Source: Candidatus Brocadia sp. WS118
Lineage (GTDB): Bacteria > Planctomycetota > Brocadiia > Brocadiales > Brocadiaceae
Direction of reading: 5' to 3'
Assembly: GCA_007618135.1 (NCBI GenBank)
Contig: PHFX01000152.1
Span: 1 to 64,000 of the forward strand
Length of the DNA: 64,000 nucleotides
A model generated the notes under the pieces. It was not told where the DNA came from. It saw only the letters and a program-made list of their open reading frames with translations, and did not search any database. The translations under genes and the position numbers were made by a program. This document shows positions 17,412 to 26,746 of the stretch, one piece after another; position 1 is the stretch's first letter, and each line of letters starts with the position of its first letter.

Positions 17412-17494
17412 TCAGGAAATAATTGACTACTCTGCGTGATTATGCTAACCAGAATGCTAAAATTTGTCAATAATTATATAAGAGTAAATAATAT

Positions 17495-17794
17495 TATGTT
17501 CAGATAAAAAGCGAAGTTTTAAACTGCCTTGGGTATGAATACGCAATTTACGAATTAAGAACCGCAAACAAAATCCTTGATGATGTTAGAGGGGATAATT
17601 ATAATGTTTTGTACCGTCATATAACACACCCGACAGTCACGGGAAAGTATAAGCGTGGCGGTGTGCAGTGGACGTACCTAAAGGATAACGACAGAAAAGT
17701 CCAAAAAAGTCTGGAAACAACCGAAAAACAACTTACTAAATTTAATTCGGAGGTAATGAAAAAATCCTATGTCACCCAACGGACTGGACGCTAA
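17495..17794 (+). pseudogene. C-terminal gene fragment upstream of guaB
   Basis: An open frame without a credible start (it begins after a stop at 17489) encodes about 98 residues, including LRTANKILDDVRGDNYNVLYR and a Lys-rich C-terminus, and runs 26 nt into guaB in another frame. It reads like real protein but I do not recognise the family. It sits directly behind the IS1380 element, so the IS may have removed its 5' part. Confidence 0.4.
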
Positions 17795-19283
17795 AACATT
17801 TTTCGAACATGAAGGGGGTATTACGTATAACGATTTTATCCTGCTTCCGGGTTATATCGATTTTGCACTCGATGAGATCAATCTTGAGACATACCTTACC
17901 CGCAATATTAAGATCAAAAGACCCATTGTCAGCTCACCTATGGATACGGTAACTGAATCCAGGATGGCAATCAGCATGGCCATGCTCGGCGGTATTGGTA
18001 TCATTCATTACAGTAATAGTATTGAAATGCAGGCAAGGGAAGTGCGCCGGGTAAAGAGATACGAAAACGGATTTATTACAGAGCCTGTCGTTCTTGGTCC
18101 ACATAATACGATACATGACGTCGACGTCCTCAAAGAAACATACGGTTTCTCAGGTATTCCAATCACGGAAGACGGCACCCTGAACTCGAAACTTGTTGGT
18201 ATTGTCACCAAGAGGGATATTGATTTTGAGACAAACCGAAGCAGAAAGGTAAAAGAGGTGATGACCACGCAACTGGTCACTGCGCCCGCCGGCATTTCTC
18301 TTGCCGAAGGGAACAGAATTCTTAGAGAAAGCAAGAAGGGAAAACTTCCGCTGGTTGACAAACAAGGCCGCCTTGTGTCCCTGATGAGCCGTACCGACCT
18401 GCTGAAGAACGCAGACTTCCCCTTTTCTTCGAAAAGCAAGGACAAACAACTCATCGTGGGCGCTGCCCTCTCTACCCGGGAGGATGACAAAGAACGCCTG
18501 GACGAACTGGTGAAGGCCGGTGTCGATGTCATCGTTATCGACTCATCCCAGGGTAATTCCATTTTTCAGATCAATACGATCCGGCATATAAAACAGAAAT
18601 ACCCTCATCTTGACGTGGTGGGAGGGAATGTCGTCACCGCCGGGCAGTGCAAATCACTGATTGACGCCGGCGCCGATGCCCTTCGCATAGGCATGGGCAG
18701 CGGTTCAATCTGTATAACCCAGGACACCCTTGCAGTGGGAAGGGCGCAGGGGTCGGCAGTTTATCACACGGCAAAATTTTCCAAAGAATACGCCAATATT
18801 CCCGTCATCGCCGATGGCGGCATAGCCCATATTGGACATATTGTGAAGGCGCTATCGCTGGGCGCAAGCACCGTCATGATGGGCGGTTTGCTTGCCGGCA
18901 CCAGTGAATCTCCCGGCGAATATTTTTATGAAGGCGGTGTGCGCGTGAAAAAGTACCGCGGTATGGCATCTCATGAGGCCATGGAAAAAGGCGGAGGAAA
19001 ACGGTACCTTTCATCAGAAGACCGCATAAAAGTTGCGCAAGGTGTTACCGGCACTGTTGTCGATAAGGGCTCGGTCATTAATCTCGTCCCCTATCTGATG
19101 CAAAGCCTGCTGCATTCTTTGCAGGAACTCGGATACCGAAGTATGCAGGAACTTCGTAACGGCATTTACGATGGTACGCTTCGTTTTGAAAAGCGATCCC
19201 AATCCGCCCAGGTGGAAGGAAATGTCCACAACCTTTATTCTTTCAAGGAACCACATCTCGGTTTGCTGCGCATGGGGAGATAA
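17769..19283 (+). CDS. guaB: IMP dehydrogenase
   Basis: A 504-aa enzyme that oxidises IMP to XMP in GMP synthesis. It has a TIM barrel with two CBS domains inserted at about residues 98-215. The active-site loop [10 protein letters not shown] (308-317) holds catalytic Cys315, the phosphate loop is VIADGGI, and the flap region includes [15 protein letters not shown]. Length is normal. The best ribosome-binding site, GGAGG, is about 15 nt upstream, which is long, and an out-of-frame ATG lies between; a different start is possible but the N-terminus looks right. Confidence 0.95.
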   Translation: MSPNGLDAKTFFEHEGGITYNDFILLPGYIDFALDEINLETYLTRNIKIKRPIVSSPMDTVTESRMAISMAMLGGIGIIHYSNSIEMQAREVRRVKRYENGFITEPVVLGPHNTIHDVDVLKETYGFSGIPITEDGTLNSKLVGIVTKRDIDFETNRSRKVKEVMTTQLVTAPAGISLAEGNRILRESKKGKLPLVDKQGRLVSLMSRTDLLKNADFPFSSKSKDKQLIVGAALSTREDDKERLDELVKAGVDVIVIDSSQGNSIFQINTIRHIKQKYPHLDVVGGNVVTAGQCKSLIDAGADALRIGMGSGSICITQDTLAVGRAQGSAVYHTAKFSKEYANIPVIADGGIAHIGHIVKALSLGASTVMMGGLLAGTSESPGEYFYEGGVRVKKYRGMASHEAMEKGGGKRYLSSEDRIKVAQGVTGTVVDKGSVINLVPYLMQSLLHSLQELGYRSMQELRNGIYDGTLRFEKRSQSAQVEGNVHNLYSFKEPHLGLLRMGR

Positions 19284-19625
19284 ATAGAATAAGATGCCCG
19301 TAATTAACCTTCTGCGTTCAGATTGATATTGTAATTCAGTGTTATCCACAAGGCAATCAGTAACCATATTTGTTAAGATTTTACGCCGTTCGGAAGCGGT
19401 TGCCCCAGTCATTCATCTGCAACTAAATGCTAACCGCTGACAATTGAACGTCTGTACTATTACACAAAACCCACAAAATGTTTATCATATTCCAAGCATA
19501 AGTTAGGCATTTGACAACTTTCCCCCCTGTTTCCCCCCGTAAACGGGGGGATTATGGGGGGTAATTGAAATTCCTAAACATTTAATTAGGCTGCATTCGG
19601 CAGCGACTTTTAACCTCCCCACATT
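19284..19625. other. Intergenic region after guaB
   Basis: Contains a CCCCCGTAAACGGGGGG hairpin and a TTAATTAGGCTGCATTCGGC tract, short palindromic modules also present at 57690-57960 and 63575. No gene seen. The CCCCC/GGGGG hairpin may act as a transcript end but lacks a clean U-run. Confidence 0.4.
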
Positions 19626-19683
19626 GGTAGGACAAGCGTCCCCGCTTGTCATTAAGATGTCAACCGGGGGCGGTTGACCTACC
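19626..19683 (+). repeat. 58-bp double-hairpin repeat, copy 1
   Basis: GGTAG, then hairpin GACAAGCG..CGCTTGTC, a spacer, hairpin GTCAACCG..CGGTTGAC, then CTACC. The ends GGTAG and CTACC are complementary. The same unit with the same length occurs at 34947, 40887 and 57789. Confidence 0.85.
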
Positions 19684-19797
19684 ATTGAGGCCAGGGGTGT
19701 GTCACGAAAAACTTACACACCCCTTTATCCCCTCTTTTTAGAGGGGAATTACAAAAGTTTGAATTCCTCGTACACGAACTTAATGGCCCCTTCATCC

Positions 19798-21144
19798 ATG
19801 ACTGTTAAACAAAATGCCCTAGAAATCGTAAAAGCTCTGCAGGAGCACGGCTACAAAGCCTTCTTTGCGGGCGGTTGTGTGCGCGACATGCTCATGGGAA
19901 AGGCATCTGCTGATTACGACATCGCCACCAACGCCTTACCTCAGGATGTCATAAAACTCTTCGAAAAAACTATTCCGGTTGGCTTACAATTCGGTGTGGT
20001 CATTGTTGTCAAAAATAGCAATAACTTCGAGGTTGCCACCTTCCGCACGGAAGGCTCTTACAGTGACGGACGTCACCCTGATTATGTCACTTTTTCTACC
20101 CCTGAAGACGACGTAAAACGAAGAGACTTTACCATAAATGGACTTCTCTATGATCCTATAAAGAATGAAATTCTTGATTACGTCGGAGGGCGGGAAGATA
20201 TTTCCCTGGGGATTATCCGAACGATCGGCGACCCCTTTGAACGATTTACCGAAGATAAGCTGCGCATGATACGGGCGGCACGCTTTGCATGCCGTTTCAA
20301 CTTCCCTATCCATCCCGATACAAAAGAAGCTATTATTCAGCTTGCACCACAAATTCATGTGGTCAGCGCCGAACGCATACGGGAAGAACTGGAAAAGATA
20401 CTCACCGGCCCCAATCCCCATATCGGAATTAAACTGCTTGATGAGCTCCATCTCCTGCAAGAGATACTACCAGAGGTGTCCAATATGAAGGGCGTACGTC
20501 AACCTGAAAATTATCATCCCGAGGGAGACGTCTTTGTGCATACCCTCCTGTGTCTTTCCAAGCTTGCGCCTCTTAATGAGACGGGGATGGAAAGACCATC
20601 GTTTACCCTGGCCATGGGGGTGCTCTTACACGATATCGGCAAGACCAGTACCTTTGAGGAACTGGATCGGATTCGATTCAATTTACATGAGAAGGTGGGT
20701 GCGGATATGACGGCAAAGATCTGTGACCGGTTGAAGACCTCAAATGCTGAAAAAGACCTGATTGTCTGGCTTGTCCTGAAGCACCTCTATTTTAAGGATG
20801 CCCAAAAGATGCGACAGAATAAACTCAAGCGACTCTTTGCAAACGAGGGGTATCCGGAACTGGCAGAGTTATGCAGGATTGACGCCCTTGCAAGCAGCGG
20901 GGATCTGTCTGACTACCACTTCTGCCAGGATATGTTCAGTAAGTTGAGCCACGAAGAGGTCAAACCGAAGCCTCTGATTACCGGCCACGACCTCATCGCC
21001 ATGGGACTAAAGCCCGGCCCTGTATTTAAAGACATTTTAACAAAGATTGAAGATGGGCAGCTCGATGGCAACCTCACTACGAAAGAGGCCGCCATTGAAG
21101 CGGCAAAGACACTGATCTCACAAATGAACATAATTCACAAATGA
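19798..21144 (+). CDS. CCA tRNA nucleotidyltransferase / poly(A) polymerase family with HD domain
   Basis: About 448 aa from the ATG at 19798, chosen because the family core MTVKQNALEIVKAL starts there; an upstream in-frame GTG (19699) would add residues encoded by repeat DNA. The nucleotidyltransferase motif GGCVRDMLMG and the metal-binding D-x-D in SADYDIAT are present, followed by the RRDFTINGL block and a C-terminal HD domain (LLHDIGK). It adds or repairs the CCA 3' end of tRNA, or polyadenylates RNA; the two activities cannot be separated by sight. Its stop lies just before the HAO-like gene. Confidence 0.92.
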   Translation: MTVKQNALEIVKALQEHGYKAFFAGGCVRDMLMGKASADYDIATNALPQDVIKLFEKTIPVGLQFGVVIVVKNSNNFEVATFRTEGSYSDGRHPDYVTFSTPEDDVKRRDFTINGLLYDPIKNEILDYVGGREDISLGIIRTIGDPFERFTEDKLRMIRAARFACRFNFPIHPDTKEAIIQLAPQIHVVSAERIREELEKILTGPNPHIGIKLLDELHLLQEILPEVSNMKGVRQPENYHPEGDVFVHTLLCLSKLAPLNETGMERPSFTLAMGVLLHDIGKTSTFEELDRIRFNLHEKVGADMTAKICDRLKTSNAEKDLIVWLVLKHLYFKDAQKMRQNKLKRLFANEGYPELAELCRIDALASSGDLSDYHFCQDMFSKLSHEEVKPKPLITGHDLIAMGLKPGPVFKDILTKIEDGQLDGNLTTKEAAIEAAKTLISQMNIIHK

Positions 21145-21176
21145 ATTTTTCCATTAACTATGGGGAGAAATCTACT

Positions 21177-22778
21177 ATGAGCAAACTTTGTCTTTTTATA
21201 AAACAGTCCTTCGTCAATATTTTTTTATTTATATTATTTATAGATATGTTTATTATGCCGTCTCTTTCAACCATTTCCTTTGCCACAGAAACACAAGATA
21301 CCAGTCCGCAAGCCACCGAAACACCTATAGCCAAAACGACTGCCACACCACGGCGGATATTCGGCAATATGCGATTCCGCCACGAGATGGCAGAACTTCT
21401 GGGGGAAAAGGTGGGACCCGACGATTCAGGAGATGTCTATAATGCCGGCGGGCTTGCGAGCTATTACACAGGCCCAAAAGAACTCTTCCCTGGAAAGGGG
21501 AAATTCGGGCAACTCTATAAATTCCTGCCTATAATCCGGTGGTATGACCCGGTATATTATTTTAACGCCGAAAACTTCCATCCGGGCAGTACGGTAAATG
21601 GCGAATTCACTAATGAACAGTGCATCACCTGCCATATGCTGGAAAATCCAGGCATTGTGACACAATGGAAACAGAGTAAACACGGGACACCATCAGAAGG
21701 GAAAGAAGTGGTTGGCTGTGACCGATGCCATGGGAAAAACCACGAAAAACTTCTGATGCCTGATTATAACCTTTGCGGTGAATGCCATGAGAAACAACTC
21801 AAAGGACATCGGGACGGAGGACGTGGCTCGCATGCCCATGCCTATCATCTGGAGCTCATAGATCAGGGATGTCAGATGGAGAAGCCTGCGGAAGAGACAA
21901 CCGCTTGTCTTGCCTGCCACGCCATTGCTGAAAACCGGTGTGATGGATGCCATACACGGCACCGCTTTTCCACGGCCGAGGCCAGAAAACCTACCAGTTG
22001 CGGTGTGTGCCATTCTGGTCCTGAGCAATACGAGTATGAGATGTATATGCAGTCGTATCACGGGATGATATACCAGGGAGAGGGACAGACCTGGGATTGG
22101 ACAAGACCGCTCAATGCAAAGAATTACGCCGTCCCCACCTGTGCCTATTGTCATATGCCTGAAGGAGAACACAACGTTACACGGACATCTACCGTTTATA
22201 CGTACATGGGCACTTCCCTGGTAGATCGGGGGGCTTACCGGTACAAAGAAACGCGGGATGCATGGATCAATATGTGCAAAGGTTGCCATTCACCAAGATT
22301 CGCAAAAGACCATCTGGAGGCCATGGACGAGGCAGTAAAATTGAGTTTTACCAAATACCGTGAGGCAATGGTGATTGTAACTGCCTTATATACGGACAAT
22401 CTCATCGACCCCATGCCCGCTGACCTTGCCCCTGATTCCAGAGGTCATAACGTCTTCAGCCTGTTACCTGGTAAGGGAGAGATAAGAAAATACAACGTCT
22501 CTAATATAGAACGATTAACCTATGAGATGTTAGTCGACATCATTGGCGCCATTTATAAGGCCAAGGCGCACAATGCCTATTACAGTCCGATCTATGGGTA
22601 CTGGGAATGGGCGCAAGACCGCTGGCTGGTGCAGATCAAGGACGAGGCCACCAAACTCAAGCGCTTTGCAGAGATTGAAGATAAATTGGGCATCAAGCAC
22701 ACCGCCTATCCCTTCTGGAAACATGGCGAGTACACAGATATGTTACTGGGGTGGAAGAGAAAAGAATGGGGAAAGTAG
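21177..22778 (+). CDS. Octaheme cytochrome c, hydroxylamine oxidoreductase-like
   Basis: A 533-aa exported protein; GGGGAGAAA places the start at ATG 21177. It has a signal peptide at residues 1-36 and eight CxxCH heme sites at 149, 181, 200, 244, 255, 275, 322 and 367, with the spacing of HAO-family proteins (CGVCH followed by SYHGMIY). In anammox bacteria such proteins oxidise hydroxylamine or hydrazine, or reduce nitrite, inside the anammoxosome. The C-terminal part holds several Tyr (AYYSPIYGYW, about 468-476) where the P460-crosslinking Tyr of catalytic HAO would be sought; I cannot decide whether it is present. The last 66 bp are duplicated at 23887. Confidence 0.92.
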   Translation: MSKLCLFIKQSFVNIFLFILFIDMFIMPSLSTISFATETQDTSPQATETPIAKTTATPRRIFGNMRFRHEMAELLGEKVGPDDSGDVYNAGGLASYYTGPKELFPGKGKFGQLYKFLPIIRWYDPVYYFNAENFHPGSTVNGEFTNEQCITCHMLENPGIVTQWKQSKHGTPSEGKEVVGCDRCHGKNHEKLLMPDYNLCGECHEKQLKGHRDGGRGSHAHAYHLELIDQGCQMEKPAEETTACLACHAIAENRCDGCHTRHRFSTAEARKPTSCGVCHSGPEQYEYEMYMQSYHGMIYQGEGQTWDWTRPLNAKNYAVPTCAYCHMPEGEHNVTRTSTVYTYMGTSLVDRGAYRYKETRDAWINMCKGCHSPRFAKDHLEAMDEAVKLSFTKYREAMVIVTALYTDNLIDPMPADLAPDSRGHNVFSLLPGKGEIRKYNVSNIERLTYEMLVDIIGAIYKAKAHNAYYSPIYGYWEWAQDRWLVQIKDEATKLKRFAEIEDKLGIKHTAYPFWKHGEYTDMLLGWKRKEWGK

Positions 22779-22887
22779 AAAATGGTTTACGGTGGCTCCT
22801 TTCAAGTAAAGAAGGCTGGAGTTTGTCACGCCCGATTGATAAGATATGTCAAAGATAGCATTTTTAAGTATTAAGGAGGTTATGTTT

Positions 22888-23091
22888 ATGGACAAACGCA
22901 TTTCAATTGATCCAAAGGTATGCCATGGTCAGGCCTGTATCAAAGGGACACGAATTCCCGTCCACCAGATCATACGCATGATGGCCAATGGTGACACCAT
23001 TGAGGAACTTCTTAAAGAGTATCCTTCGATAAACCGTGAGGGTATTCTTGCCTGCCTTGACTATGCCGCATCAACAGCAAAGAAAATTTGA
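22888..23091 (+). CDS. DUF433 domain protein, probable antitoxin
   Basis: 67 aa. The ATG at 22888 follows AAGGAGG at good distance; the in-frame ATGs further upstream do not. The sequence MDKRISIDPKVCHGQACIKG and RIPVHQIIRMMANGDTIEEL is the DUF433 winged-helix-like fold, which usually pairs with a PIN-like toxin (DUF5615). No DUF5615 partner follows; a different antitoxin-PIN pair comes next. So it is an orphan, or part of a composite module. Confidence 0.82.
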   Translation: MDKRISIDPKVCHGQACIKGTRIPVHQIIRMMANGDTIEELLKEYPSINREGILACLDYAASTAKKI

Positions 23092-23128
23092 TATCGATCG
23101 AAAGCATTGTTAGAAAGGAAGGTTAAAA

Positions 23129-23300
23129 ATGGTTACAAAAGAAAAATTGAAAAAGGAAATTGATAAACTACCTCAAGATTTGTTAAAGCAAGTTTATCAG
23201 TTTATTCACTCTAAGAAGGGAAAAACTCGTAAAAAGAATAGGATTCGGTCGTTTAATTTAAAGGGACAGTTTGATGATATAAATATTCGTGAAAACGCAT

Positions 23301-23308
<8 letters not shown>
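23129..23308 (+). CDS. Small antitoxin paired with PIN toxin (VapB-like)
   Basis: 59 aa starting MVTKEKLKKEIDKLPQDLL, with GAAAGGAAGG upstream of the ATG. The first 30 residues form a DUF2281-like helical segment and the rest is basic. The stop overlaps the PIN gene start (ATGAGTAA), a normal antitoxin-toxin overlap. It is short but well supported by its ribosome-binding site and coupling. Confidence 0.72.
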
Positions 23309-23754
<446 letters not shown>

Positions 23755-23886
23755 ACAAAGTTATTAGAAAATACCGAGCGGATTTCAAAAGCACCAAGAA
23801 TCTCAGTCCCTGCTATTAAATTTGATAGAGAAGAAACAAAGGTCTAGATGTCCGAATACGAACATTCGAATTGAACATTTAATTCC

Positions 23887-23952
23887 CTCTGGAAGCCTGG
23901 AGAATACACGGATATGTTGCTGAGGTGGAAGAGGAAGGAATGGGGAAAATGA
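23887..23952 (+). pseudogene. Copy of the 3' end of the HAO-like gene
   Basis: Encodes LWKPGEYTDMLLRWKRKEWG, then K and a stop, against FWKHGEYTDMLLGWKRKEWG, K and stop at the end of the octaheme gene (about 85% identity over 66 bp). No heme motif precedes it. It lies beyond the DUF433 and VapBC genes, so these are bracketed by the real and the copied gene end. Confidence 0.8.
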
Positions 23953-24019
23953 TCGGGTGTAACGGATGGAATTGACAGCATGATTTTGCAATGATAAAAT
24001 TTTCATTGAGGAAATGGGA

Positions 24020-24393
24020 ATGAAAGAAGCATTACGTTCTTTACAGAATGCAAAAGATATACTTGCAAAAGCGCCTAGCGAAGGAAAATTCTGCACCGAT
24101 AAGAAGCCGGTACGGGAGGCATTTGGAACGGACTACCTGGCGATACTGGAGGCTATTCATGAGAACCTTATTAAGAAAGGTATCCTGGTAAAAGAATCAC
24201 AAAATCGGTAGACGAATACAGAAAGGTGTTAAGGAAGTGCATCGCAATCCACAATGGCAAATTATTAAAAGAATTCGAAATCCTTTACGATTCCCTGCAT
24301 ATTTATGGATACTATCAGAGTGGTATCTATAATGTCCATGCGGTAAAAGATTATCTTGCGGCAGCAAGAGACTTTATTAATAAATTGAAATAA
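24020..24393 (+). pseudogene. DUF5618-type gene, frameshifted
   Basis: MKEALRSLQNAKDILAKAP through KKGILVKESQ reads from ATG 24020 (GAGGAAATGG upstream). A one-base loss near 24205 puts the rest, SVDEYRKVLRKCIAIHNGK and DYLAAARDFINKL, in the next frame to 24393. Together they give the about 125-aa helical DUF5618 family, seen in small stress or HEPN-type modules. The broken frame suggests loss of function, or a sequencing error. Confidence 0.7.
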
Positions 24394-24396
24394 CAC

Positions 24397-24521
24397 GCCC
24401 AACACAGCAGTAATAATGTGCTCATTTTAGACATCTTTTATTCGTTATCAAAAATATTCAAAAGAGGCACGGTCAAACCTTTATAGTACAATTAGAATAC
24501 AATAGCAATTTTTTGTTAGCC
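24397..24521 (+). other. Weak attC-like candidate
   Basis: GCCCAAC (24397-24403) fits RYYYAAC and GTTAGCC (24515-24521) resembles the right core site. The inner arms do not pair well, so this is only a candidate left boundary for the cassette holding the gene at 24775-25275. Confidence 0.3.
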
Positions 24522-24774
24522 TACGTTTTGTTTCTGTGTATGACGGTTGGATAATCCTTACTTTCAACACAATTCAATCGGTTTCTGTTTGACAACTGAT
24601 ATGGCATGATATAACATGCTGTCATTTACTGAATAAAGATAAAAATGAATGTTGTAAGCAATATAAATATGATTACAGAAGATGATATTCAAAAACCCCG
24701 TTCTCCCCGTGGCTTACGGCAGTTCGTTACTCGGCGTAAAAAGAGAATAAAATCGATAAAAACTGAGCGTCACA

Positions 24775-25275
24775 ATGCGATTCGGCGTAGAGGGCTTTAC
24801 AATGTATTTTTCAAGGAAATCGTTCCACTCAGTGTATTTGGCATATGAGAACTCCTGTACTGTGCAACCGGTTCTCAGTAACCAAGGCTATGATGCAATT
24901 GTAAAAGATAATGAAGGCAATATTATCGACTTTGTTGAACTGACATTTCCAGATAATTGGAAATCTGAAGCCAAAGATGCCGATCTGATCGTTTCACGAG
25001 GTTATGGGCAAATTCATGTTTGCGAGCCTGGTGGTGATATTGATCGTCTTCTTAGATTTATTCAAGATATCTGTTTGAAGAAATCTCAAAATGATTACTC
25101 TGGATGCACACTCGTCATAGTTATTGAATTCTGGCCGGTATCAAGACAATATCGTGCTCTTTATTCTCGCAAAATACAAGATGTAATAAAAAATGTGCAG
25201 GCTGTCTCATTTAAAGCAAAAAGGGTGTTCCTGCTTCTTCTGGAGCAACACAAAATATATGGAATTAAAGAATGA
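24775..25275 (+). CDS. Hypothetical protein, possibly N-terminally frameshifted
   Basis: 166 aa; the convincing part starts around YLAYENSCTVQPVLSNQGYD and ends HKIYGIKE. An open frame at 24645-24848 (starting MNVVSNINMITEDDIQK, basic) overlaps it in another frame, so one gene of about 200 codons may have been split near 24830. YDAIVKDNEGN followed by DFVELT is faintly like the D...E part of a PD-(D/E)XK nuclease but lacks the Lys. No family is assigned. It lies between GTTAGCC at 24515 and an attC-like site at 25403, so it may be a cassette gene. Confidence 0.5.
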   Translation: MRFGVEGFTMYFSRKSFHSVYLAYENSCTVQPVLSNQGYDAIVKDNEGNIIDFVELTFPDNWKSEAKDADLIVSRGYGQIHVCEPGGDIDRLLRFIQDICLKKSQNDYSGCTLVIVIEFWPVSRQYRALYSRKIQDVIKNVQAVSFKAKRVFLLLLEQHKIYGIKE

Positions 25276-25277
25276 CA

Positions 25278-25397
25278 AAAATAATAATAGGGCTATCCGC
25301 TTGATTGCCGTATTCTCAACAAATAGTATATTTTTAGTGCCGAAGATTGCTATATAAAGTACGAAGGACAGTCAAGCGGATAGCCCAAAATAATAAT
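25278..25397. mobile_element. 98-bp palindrome-ended element with 11-bp direct repeats
   Basis: Inverted ends GGGCTATCCGCTTGA (25290-25304) and TCAAGCGGATAGCCC (25372-25386) enclose an AT-rich non-coding core. AAAATAATAAT occurs on both sides (25278-25288 and 25387-25397), as expected for a target-site duplication. It inserted next to the attC-like site. It resembles a MITE or a REP-type element; I see no second copy in the window. Confidence 0.75.
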
Positions 25398-25402
25398 TCA
25401 GC

Positions 25403-25490
25403 GTACAACAAATCAATCGAGCCGACAGGTAATAATTTTGGCGGGTATTTCAAAGGTGTTTGCCCCTGCGGCTCATTGTAATTGTTAGCA
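25403..25490 (+). other. attC-like recombination site
   Basis: GAGCCGACAGG (25419-25429) pairs with CCTGCGGCTC (25465-25474) except for one extra A, the extrahelical base typical of attC. Outer boxes ACAACAA and TTGTTAGC also pair. Size, bulge and box order fit an integron attC folded on one strand. Confidence 0.7.
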
Positions 25491-25502
25491 GGAGAAAGAA
25501 AG

Positions 25503-25895
25503 ATGCCGGGAATGAGCCTATCGTTCAATTGCCCATGCGGATTCCAAAGAAATGATATATGGGTAGGCGCAACAGAGACCGGTCATTACACCGTTTTCTT
25601 GTGTCTGCAATGTAAGAAAATCTTCTCTATCTGGACATCTGTTAGAAAGCATCATAATAGAGTTTGCAAAAGGTGCGGTATGAAGCTCATGGCTGCGACC
25701 GACTCCGGTGTTTGGGAACCAGCTTCATTGCAACAGAGGTTCCCTGATACCGAACCGTGGATGGTTGAGAATGACGTTTACGAACTTGAGGAACCGGAAA
25801 ACAATTATATTTCTAGTATTGAGAATATACGTCTTCTCTGTCCCAACTGTAGAAAATATTCACTTACGTTTGAAAGCACTGCGTTCTGGGATTAA
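25503..25895 (+). CDS. Zinc-ribbon-like hypothetical protein (cassette gene)
   Basis: 130 aa from ATG 25503 (AGCAGGAGAAAGAAAG upstream). Cys pairs CPCG (near residue 10), CLQC, CKRCG and CPNC suggest two zinc ribbons. The middle part, VWEPASLQQRFPDTEPW, has no known domain. It begins 13 nt after the attC-like core site and is followed 44 nt later by the nuclease-like gene. Probable role: zinc-binding partner or DNA/RNA-binding factor; not demonstrated. Confidence 0.68.
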   Translation: MPGMSLSFNCPCGFQRNDIWVGATETGHYTVFLCLQCKKIFSIWTSVRKHHNRVCKRCGMKLMAATDSGVWEPASLQQRFPDTEPWMVENDVYELEEPENNYISSIENIRLLCPNCRKYSLTFESTAFWD

Positions 25896-25939
25896 AGGCA
25901 ACAGAAGTGAATGGTTTAAAGCTGTAGACGGCTTATATC

Positions 25940-26677
25940 ATGACCTATAACAAAGTTGAGGAAGATACCGAGGCACGTAACGCACTCTGGGCGGCAATTT
26001 GTGATGCTGCAACGAAACTGGCAAGCAGCTGTACAGTGTATATTTCGCTATCACCTGATATAGCGTCGAAAGTCCGTTCGCAAATGCCAGTTCCAGAAGT
26101 TCAGACTTGGCAGTTGGTCGAGGCGTTAAGTCTGCTTGCCATTTTGATCAAAGCGGGGGTAGTTATGACATCTGAGGTCTGCAATCTCTTTGGCTCAACA
26201 GGCCCTCTGCACTTCATGGAGGATGGTCACGATCGGTATTTGTGGGCACAACCTTTACTCCGCGGACAAGAAAGCGCTTTGGGAGGTCGGCCAGATCTCG
26301 TTGTGTCGTCTACCCCAGATACCCCATCAGCTTTGAACATCATCCGCGTTGTTGAATGCAAATGTCGAAAGCGACTAGGTGCCCCTGACATTCGGGGAGA
26401 GTTCGGGAAAGCACACGACCTCCGTGTAACCTCTTATTTAATATGGTCATTTAACACTCCTGCTCTGAGCGTTATCGAAGGAGCCAAACGACTGGGGCTG
26501 GATATCGAGCCCCTTGGTTTTGATACAGACAGACGCACAGACTTGATTTCGATGCCTGAGAACCTTGTTATGCATGTTGCAAACACTCAGGAAGTTTCTA
26601 GACGAGGAAACCGGTTTGCTCAGCTTATGCTTAAGAGTAGCAATGACGCTTCTCTTAAGACACTCAAACAAGCATGA
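25940..26677 (+). CDS. PD-(D/E)XK nuclease-like protein (cassette gene)
   Basis: 245 aa, soluble. GGRPDLVVSS, then IIRVVECKCRKRLG, form the D...ExK core of the PD-(D/E)XK nuclease superfamily (Asp near residue 118, E-C-K near 137-139). The N-terminal 100 residues are helical with no known domain. Such folds occur in restriction enzymes, repair nucleases and Holliday-junction resolvases, so a defence role is possible but only inferred. It is flanked by attC-like sites at 25403 and 26681 and shares the cassette with the zinc-ribbon gene. Confidence 0.7.
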   Translation: MTYNKVEEDTEARNALWAAICDAATKLASSCTVYISLSPDIASKVRSQMPVPEVQTWQLVEALSLLAILIKAGVVMTSEVCNLFGSTGPLHFMEDGHDRYLWAQPLLRGQESALGGRPDLVVSSTPDTPSALNIIRVVECKCRKRLGAPDIRGEFGKAHDLRVTSYLIWSFNTPALSVIEGAKRLGLDIEPLGFDTDRRTDLISMPENLVMHVANTQEVSRRGNRFAQLMLKSSNDASLKTLKQA

Positions 26678-26680
26678 ACT

Positions 26681-26746
26681 GCCAACAAAGCGTTCCACCA
26701 AATCGCGGCTTGTCAGCCGCTCCCAATAAACTTTGGTCGTTAGTGC
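26681..26746 (+). other. attC-like recombination site
   Basis: GCCAAC (26681) pairs with GTTAGTGC (26739-26746), CACCAAA with TTTGGT, and a perfect inner hairpin GCGGCT-TGTC-AGCCGC lies at 26705-26720. It starts 4 nt after the nuclease-like gene's stop, the normal position for the 3' end of a cassette. Confidence 0.6.

Noticed and set aside
21693-22289. 198-codon frame opposite the HAO-like gene
   Set aside because: Mirror of Cys/His-rich heme codons; no start signal and no recognisable protein features.
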